Shown in pieces: positions 56,231 to 64,000 of a stretch of 64,000 nucleotides of DNA (positions are counted from its first letter, which is position 1; each line of letters starts with the position of its first letter). A program made the translations under genes and the position numbers. A model generated the notes under the pieces. That model was not told the DNA's origin. It made no database searches and saw nothing but the letters and a program-made list of their open reading frames with translations. This stretch comes from Aphelenchoides besseyi (taxonomy: Eukaryota; Nematoda; Chromadorea; Rhabditida; Aphelenchoididae): the NCBI GenBank assembly GCA_024699855.1, contig JAMPIQ010000001.1, positions 5,890,001 to 5,954,000 on the forward strand. Reading direction: 5' to 3'.

Positions 56231-56527
56231 CTAAACATCGTAATGAAGAGAATCAAAAATAAAGAACTCACTTGGGCATTTCACTTGGAAACTCGGTTGT
56301 TTCAAAGTCTGCGGAGCGTCGGACGAGGAATCTAAAGCTGAAAAGTTTATTGTTGAGAAATAAACGGGAGTTTGAGGTTCTTTCAATCTTCATGAACAAC
56401 AAGAAAATTGCCGTTTGAACAACCACAGGGTCTTCGTTGGTTGGGCGGTTTGGCATTTCGTTTCGATCGGCTGTTGGCCATCGCTCGTTGTTGGATTTTC
56501 GTTTTGGTTTTTTTGAAGTTTTCGAAG

Positions 56528-57970
56528 ATGTTGGCGAAAAAGATTTCGGTTCGTGGATTCGCCGCTGCTGCCGCTCAAGCGCAGGTAAGAAGCTCATCGA
56601 GTCGATGGCGTGAAGCTTTTCGTTTAGTCGTCTTTTACGTCGGGAATTGAAGCAAAAGTGTCGCGTTTGCCGAATGGTCTCACCGCCGCGTCCATCGACT
56701 TGAACGGTTCGGTGTCGTCGTTGGTGATCGCGTATCGTGCCGGCAGTCGATTTCAACAACCGAATGAAAGTGGTGTGGTCCACACGCTTCGCAACTCCAT
56801 CGGCAAAGATTCGGCCAAGTACTTGGGCGTGAAGTTGCTGTGGCAGATGGGCGGCGCGGGAGGAAATCTAAGTTCTTTTGCCACCAAAGATTCGTTGGCT
56901 GTGCAACTGGATGTGGTGAGTTTGAAGCTTTTGACTGTTGATTGTTTGTGTTCAGGTTCGTGACAACACTCCAATTGGAATTTCGTTGTTGGGCGAATTT
57001 GCCGCTCCAGCATTGAAAGCGTGGGACATAGAAGACGCCGAAGCAGCGTTGGCTTACGATCTACGCACTCAGAAACCTTACGACTGGGTTTTGGATTTGT
57101 TTCACAAGTCGGCATACCGGTTAGAGTTGGTCCTCAAGTTTTCAATTAAAGTTTTTTGTTTAGCAACGGATCGTTGGCAACTACTGTGTTGGCGCACGCC
57201 GGTCAAAATCACATCGATAATCGTCAAATCGAATCGTTCGCTCACTCTCGACTCTTGACCGGCGAAGCGGTTTTGTTTGGCATAAACGTGGATCACTCCG
57301 ACCTGTTGAATTACGCGGGACAACAATCGGCAATTCGTGAGGGCAAAGCGGCATCCGCAACCGAGTCGCCGTACATTGGCAAGCAAGACACTCGTCGTGA
57401 GGCTCTGACTTCGACGGCACATGTTTTGATCGGTGGTGAAGGCGCGGGACTCAACAATCGCAGCGCTGTGGCCGTTCAAGAAGTTTTGGCTCAACTAATT
57501 GCAAAACTCGAATTAAAAACGAACGAACGACCCTACGGTTTGGCGCCGTTGAGTATCTTCCACTCGGACTCGGGACTTGCGGGCGTTTACGTTGCTACCG
57601 ACGGTCAATATGCCGACGAAGCGGTTCGTGCAGCATGGCAACGTCTAAAGACGCTCGCCAAAGACGGTCCTGGAGAAGAACAGTTTAAGGTAGCGCAGAA
57701 ATCGGCTCAATTGGAAGCGTTGCTACATCTCGAATGGCCCTCACACTTGGCTTTGGATCAGAGTCATCAGGTCTTGGCCACCGGTGAGCTTTTGCTTCCA
57801 CAAGATTTGTCCGAAGCGATTCAAAAAGTTTCGGCCGATGACATTAAAAAGGTTAGCTATCTATTAATAACTTTAAATAAGCGATTTAGGCCGCAAAGAA
57901 AATCGTCGACAAACCCTCGATGGCCGCCTACGGACGTATCAATCAGGTTCCCTATTTGGATCAACTCTGA
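56528..57970 (+). CDS. ucr-2: Cytochrome bc1 complex subunit 2 (UQCRC2)
   Basis: Core protein 2 of respiratory complex III in the mitochondrial inner membrane; an M16-peptidase fold without catalysis. Exons 56528-56584, 56628-56915, 56956-57119, 57164-57851 and 57890-57970 give 425 residues, as in nematode UCR-2. A mitochondrial presequence (MLAKKISVRGFAAAAAQAQ) is followed by KVSRLPNGLTAASID, VIAYRAGSRFQ, LRNSIGKDSAKY, DNTPIGISLLGEF, and the end SMAAYGRINQVPYLDQL. The HxxEH zinc motif of active peptidases is absent, as expected. The Ala-rich presequence ends at a splice site. Confidence 0.93.
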
Positions 57971-58911
57971 AGCTTTTCGGTCTTTTCTGTTTAGGCTTGT
58001 AAAGGATTGAAACGGTTGATAGGAGAAATAAAATTTATGTCTTAAGTGCACTCAGTTGGCTTGTTATCTCGATTTATGACCCGAAGATCGTTCAGAAATC
58101 CGGTTATATTCGTTCCCTTATCTTGTTAAAGCTTGTTAATAACTCGGCGGCGAATCAGGCGGCCAAACGGCTGCAGCGAAATGTCATGTAACATTACTGT
58201 CAACACGCAAAAAAGTACCAATTTTTTAAACATTTATCTACATTTTTAAGTCTTCCTTTCGGAGTACTTTAACGAAAACTTACACAACATTTCCATCTTC
58301 GCGCTCTTTCCGTGTTTCTTCTCGACAGGTCGCGAAGCTAGAAGAGACATATGGTTTGGTGTCTACAAGAACCCACCATGTATGAGGCAAGGGTCGAGGA
58401 TTACGACGAGTCATTCATAGTATTTGGATCAAACACTGAAAATACATTAACTACGTAAAATGCATGTCCCTGTATCTCGTGAGATCGAAGACAAATAGAG
58501 AGAAGTTCTTTTCATCAACAACGCGCAGAAAGGTTGGATGTAGCGAAGCGCTGAAGAAAAGGAACAGCAAAAATGTTCCCGTAAAAGTGATCACTCTAAT
58601 CGTCCATCTTGCTACACTTTTTTGCGTTCGATGTAATGAGCCACTCAATTGGACGTCTACCCGAAAACTAAACAACAAGACGGTACTGAATATCTTTTTT
58701 GGTCGAACTGTTGTCTTTTGTTATCAGAATTGTTTGGCTGTTCTTCATCGTTGTCACCGGTTATTGCGCATCGGGAATTCGTAGACGACGAAAGGGAAGG
58801 AACTTATTCGACTTTCGACATTCAATTTTTCTTGTTAGTTTCTCAATTACAAGTCGTAACTGATTGCAACAATGTAAGAGCAAACAATGGCGTTTATTGT
58901 AACAACAACAA
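57971..58911. other. Intergenic between convergent UQCRC2 and ASNSD1
   Basis: AATAAA for UQCRC2 at about 58027. No gene is seen in the rest. Confidence 0.5.
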
Positions 58912-60613
58912 TCAACAAACAAGATCAGTGCCCTTCATTCCACGGTTCTCCATTTTGGCGAAATTCGAACCGAACTGCATTGCTCGTTTCTGCGTATCCG
59001 TGAGATTGGACGGCAAACCCAAATGTCGAAGAGCGATGCGAAGAAGACGCTTCTCACCGTGACCTCGTGGTTGGGAGAAGTCGACTCGATAAGGCAGTGG
59101 AACGGTGTTCATCCACGAAACAAATTCGTTAGACATGAACGGTGCTCTAAACGTTCGATTCGAGCTAATGATCCGCTGGTTACTTACAACAAATGGACAC
59201 CATTTGAGTGTGCTATACGATCGTCTCGTCCAAAGTTTCGATTGCCAATTCTTCCAATTTCCATTTGCAGTTCTTTGTGCAACTGATCGAAACCGCCGGT
59301 TTGAAATGCCGTACGATGTCGTGAGTAACCGCCAAGCAACTCGTCAGCTCCCGAGCCAACGAGAGCGCAGTTTGATGGTCGACTGGAAACTGTGAATGAT
59401 TGGAAGTTTAATGGAACCTTACAACTTCAATCCATGATGACCATCAGCAAAAACTTGACGTCCGTTTGCTTGACAACCAAAAAACAATACGGTCGCCAAC
59501 GACTCGTCCAAGATAGTCGACTTCGGACACATTAACTCACGAACTCGTGGCTTTTCCGCAGCGACTTGTTCACGATGCACATTCACGAGTATTAAACTGA
59601 ATTTGTGGGCTCCATATCTGCGAAATTGAATTGAAAACTGGAAGAAGTTAGAAACAAACTTTCTGGTCAGAAACTCGAAACACTCAAAAGCTTTTTGTCG
59701 ATCAGCTCCACTATTGCATTGCTGGAAACCGATGAGTATCTTCATGCCCACAACCTACATTCTCGTCTTCTCCAAAAGACGTATTGACCAAATTGAACTG
59801 TCGAACTTCCGGCAAATTTTCGGCCGCTAAAGTGGTGACCGCCAATGAATCGATTCCGCCGGAGAAGCAAATCGATAGCTGTTCCGGAAGTTCTTGTTCA
59901 TCAATAGGCTGCAAAGGGGTTGTAAAATTGACTGCTAGAAACTTACGATCAACAACTTTGGAGTGAAAACAGAGCGCACAGCCGTTGAAAGTCGATCGAT
60001 CAGCTCACGGGCTTTCAACTCGATTTTCTCGGATGTTGGAATGAAATCAAAGTTAAGTGATGGCTGAAAAGTATGAGAAAGCTCTTGCAGACGTAAACTT
60101 ACCTTTAAGTAAACATCTGATGGCAACTGGGTGATTTCTTGCTGAGAGAACGTCGAGAAAAACGGATGTTCAACCATCGGGTAAAAAGTGAAAAGTTTTG
60201 GCGTTTCAACAGCAGAGAATTCAAATCGAACGGTTCGACCATCGACGTTAAAGTTCTCAACGTTGTCCAACTGACAAATCAAACCGCATGGCCATTCGAA
60301 TGAGTCGGGATGCTGAAGAGCAACGTGAAACTCGTGAGTGGAAGGTTACCGGAATTCCAACGTCAATTTCGATCGTTTTCTCCGCGATCACTCGTCCACA
60401 TAGTGACTTCCGACCGAAAACATCACGTCCAAATACCACCGAGTTATTCTAAAAGGAATCAAAAGAAAACGAACGTCGAGAACTCACTTTGAAGAAAACA
60501 AACCGAAAGTCGTCGTCGGATCGGCAAAAGAAGTCCAGAACTTCCGAAATTTCCAATTCATTCCTTCGAACGATTCCGTCGGTTTCGTATTGTGATTGTG
60601 AGAACGACAACAT
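58912..60613 (-). CDS. asnsd1: Asparagine synthetase domain-containing protein 1
   Basis: Related to glutamine-dependent asparagine synthetase. Exons (minus) 60488-60613, 60350-60448, 60103-60312, 59947-60063, 59759-59908, 59660-59721, 59426-59617, 59188-59382 and 58912-59146 give 461 residues. Motifs: VVFGRDVFGRKSL, the ATP-pyrophosphatase loop LSICFSGGIDSLAV, VNVHREQ, VGSGADELLGGYSRHR, RNFGRDDR, WMNTVPLPYRVDF, PRGHGEKRLLRIALRHLGL and KRAMQFGS. The PRGxGEKLLLR block is typical of ASNSD1. The human protein starts MCGIC with a glutaminase domain. Here the first exon begins inside that domain, so its Cys is missing or lies in exons overlapping the divergent GPHR gene. Confidence 0.9.
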
Positions 60614-60722
60614 TCGAAAATAGAAGTTCAATGAGCAGTGAAAGTCGAGTTTTGGCTCTGAATCGGAAAGCCAAACGAAAATATTTTGCACGTTGGAAAA
60701 ACGACTTTTTCTTATTTCAACG

Positions 60723-62564
60723 ATGTCCGAGAATGCAAATGCGATGTTCGATGCGGCAATCATCATCATTTCACAATGTTTGTTTGGTGCCCTCGGTTGG
60801 GTCTTCTTCATCCACCGACTCTTTCAATCGTACGAAATCCGAGAGCGAAAGATCCAATTGATCTTCTCGGTGATGTTCGCGTTGTCGTGTACGATGTTCG
60901 AATTGATCATCTTCGAGATTTTGGATGTACTGGACGCTCGGTAAGTTCACTGAAAAGTGTCCGATCATTTGAATTTGCAGGTCCCGACTGATAACGTGGA
61001 AGATCGGTTTGCATTCGATTCTAACGATTCTCATTGTTTTCCTTCCGATCTTCTTTTTCTACAAGTTGGCAAAGAGCTTTCGAATCAGTGAGTTTACATC
61101 GACAATACGAGACTAATATTGTTTTCGCAGTTCCGTTGAAATGGATCGTTCCGACGGCGTTCTTCTGTTGGTTCATTTTCATTTACTTTTTCTGGAAGAT
61201 TGGAGTGAGTTATCAGTTGTTTTAGCTTTTTCATTTTGCTGTCTAGGACAATTTCCCGATTCTGAGTCAACGACACGGATTGCTATCGATCGAACAAGCG
61301 ATTAGTCGCATTGGAATTGTTGGAGTCACAGTGATGGCAGTTCTTTCCGGTTTCGGTGCTGTGAACGCTCCGTACACGTGAGTTTGTTCTTCCACGGGCT
61401 TCTTGTGCTGTTACACCTCTTGTTAGGTAGTTAGTTTTCTAAGAACGTTTTTGTTGGGTTTCCACTTCTTTTCAGTCGTTGAAGCCTTCAAGATCTTCTT
61501 TTGTTTCAGATGTATGGCTTATTTTGCGCGAAATGTGACAGCAGACGATTTGTACCAAATGGAACGAAAACTTAAACAAACACTGGACATTATTGCCGCA
61601 AAGAAACGACGGTTGCTAATGAAAGAGATCGAGATTAAGAACTCGGCCTTTTCTGGAGGTATCCCATGAGTTTGCACTAAAACTTTTGATTTGAACTTCA
61701 GGTTACTCTCCTGTGGGACTGTTTAATCGGATTTTTTCACAACGTGGTGGAAACGAGCAGTTAGAGTAAGTGATCGATTGAAGAGATTTTCATTTGTGCC
61801 GTTTAGGTCGTTGAAATCAGAGATCGGACTGCAAGAAGAATTCTCGAGGCATCTGTTTCTCGAGTTGGTTGAATTGGACAATATGAAAGTAAGTGGTGGA
61901 GTTCCGAAGATTTTGAGCTTACTGATGATGTGAGTTGCAGACGAGAAACGAGTACGGGAAAACGTGGCAGGGAATGTACTTTAACGTTGTGGGCTACTTC
62001 TTCTCGGCTTATTGTGTTTGGAAAATTTTCATCTCGACGGTGAACATTGTCTTCGATCGAGTCGGCAAAGTGGACCCGGTAACCAAAGGAATCGAGATCC
62101 TGGTCCACCATTTGGGTTACTCATTGGACATACGATTTTGGTCCCAACAGATCTCCTTTCTTTTGGTCGGTATCATTGCCGTCACCTCGATTCGCGGTCT
62201 TCTGATCACAATCGCCAAGTTCTTCAACGCTATTTCTTCACGAAAATCTTCAAATCTGATCGTCTTGATTTTGGCGCACGTCATGGTGAGTTGATTCGAT
62301 ATTTGATGGGAGAAAATCTTGTTGTTTTAGGGCATGTATTTTGTCTCGTCCGTACTGTTGATTCGCATGAATATGCCGTTGAAATACCGGTAAGATCCAT
62401 TGATTAACCCAATAACCGTAGGGTTTAGAAAGATCATCACGGAGGTGTTGGGCGATTTGCAATTCAAATTCTATCATCGTTGGTTCGACGTGATTTTCCT
62501 GATCTCTGCGTTAGCGTCGATTCTATTCTTGTATTTAGCGCACAAGAAGACGCCAATCCGCTAA
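60723..62564 (+). CDS. gphr: Golgi pH regulator (GPHR/GPR89)
   Basis: A multispanning anion channel that keeps the Golgi acidic. Exons 60723-60940, 60981-61087, 61131-61204, 61247-61377, 61510-61658, 61702-61765, 61807-61888, 61941-62285, 62331-62389 and 62429-62564 give 454 residues; human has 455. Motifs: [67 protein letters not shown], a central coiled coil ([19 protein letters not shown]), [19 protein letters not shown] and [14 protein letters not shown]. The start lies 110 bp from the divergent ASNSD1 start. The length and every block agree with the family. Confidence 0.95.
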
Positions 62565-62632
62565 CTTCTCTCCTACGGTTCTCTTTGCGTCCGGAAACGT
62601 GTAAAAACCTCTGTGTAATTCACTTAATAAAT

Positions 62633-63656
62633 TTATTTCTGTTTGATCATATGAATCTGATACGCAAAAATGGCCTTGAAGAAGTGCCAGAAGTTGAAGT
62701 CGGGCCAAAAAACGTCGTCGAAGTGAATGAACGCATTGGAGGACTAAACGTTGGATGGTTATGAAGCCTTTGGAGCCCGGACACTCACCTGCCATAGCAA
62801 AAAATCGCTCAAACGCTTCTCGCCGCTCGTTCGAATCACGACGTCCACGGGCAGCGAATCGCGAGTGTCCAAAACGTTTCCGAAAACCGTTCCGTCGATT
62901 TGACTGAAATAAACCATGTGGTCAAAATGAGAACGACGACACTACAAACCTTGGCTTCAATTCTCCACGCAAAACCTGCGCCTGAATATTCTGCATTCCG
63001 CGCGCTATTTCGTCCTGCGATGTGTACGCGACGCAAATGTTCACGTTTCCGCTGAAAACGTTTGTTGTGGACGCAAAGTTGGTGAAACGTACCGTCGAAA
63101 CTTTTTTGTCGTCTCCTCGACGTCGTTCATTGTTTTACGCACCTCTTCAGTGAAACGATTTTTGTTGCCGAAGAAGCGAATTCGCACACCAATCGCTTCA
63201 AGTTGCCTGAAAAAGATCGAGAAAAAAGCACAAGACAGAAGGCAGTCACTTACTTTGATTTGAGCAGATACGTGAATTTATCCTTCGCCAACTTTTGAAG
63301 ACCTTCGACTTCGTCATCGGAGCGTTTGAAGTTTTCCAAACTAAACGCGTACACGGTCACTTCCTGAATTCCCAATTCAATCGACCATTCCACGACCTGA
63401 ACTGAATTCACGAGCATGCTAATGGAAACTCACTCGAATCAACTGATCGAAACCTTTGGCGTGACCGTCAACCACGCTGCTTAACTGATGCGCACGCGCA
63501 TAACGTCGGTTTCCGTCCTGCAAAAAAGGCGAATGATCGTCAGACGTGCGTCCAGAAACTCGCCATGATAAAAGCGACATGGCGCGGGATCGGGTGTAAA
63601 TTGAGCAGACGAACGCCGCATCGACCGAACCACGGCAAGGACGCCGGTTTTTCCAT
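62633..63656 (-). CDS. dhdds: Dehydrodolichyl diphosphate synthase (DHDDS)
   Basis: A cis-prenyltransferase subunit that makes the dolichol precursor for ER glycosylation. Exons (minus) 63564-63656, 63434-63517, 63254-63396, 63093-63206, 62950-63051, 62789-62903 and 62633-62743 give 253 residues. Motifs: IPRHVAFIMDGNRRYAR (substrate loop and catalytic Asp), EVTVYAFSLENFKRS, VCVAY-like NICVAYTS, DVVIRTSGEKRLSDFLLWQ and DFNFWHFFKAI. The first intron (63518-63563) must start with GC: reading through ATCATG then gcgagt is the only way to keep FIMDGNRR. The C-terminus lacks the long tail of human DHDDS. The partner subunit NgBR is not in the window. Confidence 0.92.
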
Positions 63657-63966
63657 TTTTCAAAACAGAAATGAAATTTCTGGGCAAGAGTAATGGCAGA
63701 TCGAAGTTGAAAGCGCTCGGAGTTTTGGCGACGTGTCACAAAAAATCGTCCGCGTTGGAACTCGACGGTCGAATTGAATCGAGAACGCTTTTTTGCGGAC
63801 CCAAATTCGTGACTTGTTATAAGCATTGACTCCACGGAGTTATTGCAGTGATTGGACTCCTTTTACTCACGTTTCCATCAAATTCGCACGAACACAAATT
63901 TATTCTTATCGTTTCTTTGACAACAAATTACACAGTGAGAGAAATAGAAGAGAGATACGATTGCGA

Positions 63967-64000
63967 TTAGTTGCCGCCGGTTTCGCCGGTCTCGCCACCG
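63967..64000 (-). CDS. 3' end of an unidentified gene, cut by the window
   Basis: The minus strand reads a Gly/Glu/Thr-rich end (GGETGETGGN) and then TAA, with AATAAA (tttatt at about 63899) about 65 bp on. Too little is present to name it. Confidence 0.4.
   Translation of the reverse strand, partial: GGETGETGGN

Overview
This window looks like nuclear DNA of a nematode. Protein genes are split by many very short introns, mostly 38-50 nt, with gtgagt/gtaagt donors and strong tttcag acceptors. Splice acceptors sit directly against several start codons, as expected for spliced-leader addition, and intergenic gaps are small. The proteins recognised are animal housekeeping proteins, beside nematode-type elements (mariner-like, BEL/Pao) and a remnant that looks like a WAGO-type Argonaute. 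All exon structures were read by eye. For every multi-exon gene listed as complete, the joined exon lengths were checked to be divisible by three.

Layout. 1-703: a chimeric rRNA block on the minus strand, with the 5' part of 18S running into an internal piece of 28S. 704-3500: non-coding, probably transcribed spacer. 4.8-12.1 kb (+): VPS29, ANAPC13, DNA polymerase alpha subunit B and a shortened gp210 nucleoporin. 13.5-16.8 kb: PP4 catalytic subunit (-), a class A GPCR (+) and a four-helix membrane protein (-), tightly packed. 18.2-20.3 kb: RPL22 copy 1 and a Bin3/MEPCE RNA methyltransferase. 20.3-42 kb is the accessory half. It holds an Argonaute pseudogene, a foldback mariner-like element, a secreted glycine-rich peptide gene, a possible bZIP gene, two microprotein genes, remnants of an element with capsid-like and ATPase-like genes, a serine-protease homologue lacking its catalytic His, and a young truncated BEL/Pao element inserted into a decayed open frame. 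41.4-63.7 kb returns to dense genes: a fibrinogen-domain membrane protein, NOP9, SURF4, SERP1/RAMP4, RAB14, a possible histone-fold protein, a membrane protein, RPL22 copy 2, a second mariner-like element, NME6, UQCRC2, ASNSD1, GPHR and DHDDS.

How the genes relate. No single pathway is encoded. VPS29-ANAPC13 and RAB14-histone-fold-like have operon-like spacing (115-135 bp) with an acceptor at the second start codon. PP4C/GPCR and ASNSD1/GPHR are close divergent pairs. SURF4, SERP1 and DHDDS all act in the ER and early secretory pathway, and RAB14, VPS29 and GPHR act in endosome/Golgi traffic, but nothing shows they are co-regulated. The two RPL22 copies, 34 kb apart, are nearly identical over 745 bp with sharp edges, which suggests recent gene conversion or duplication.
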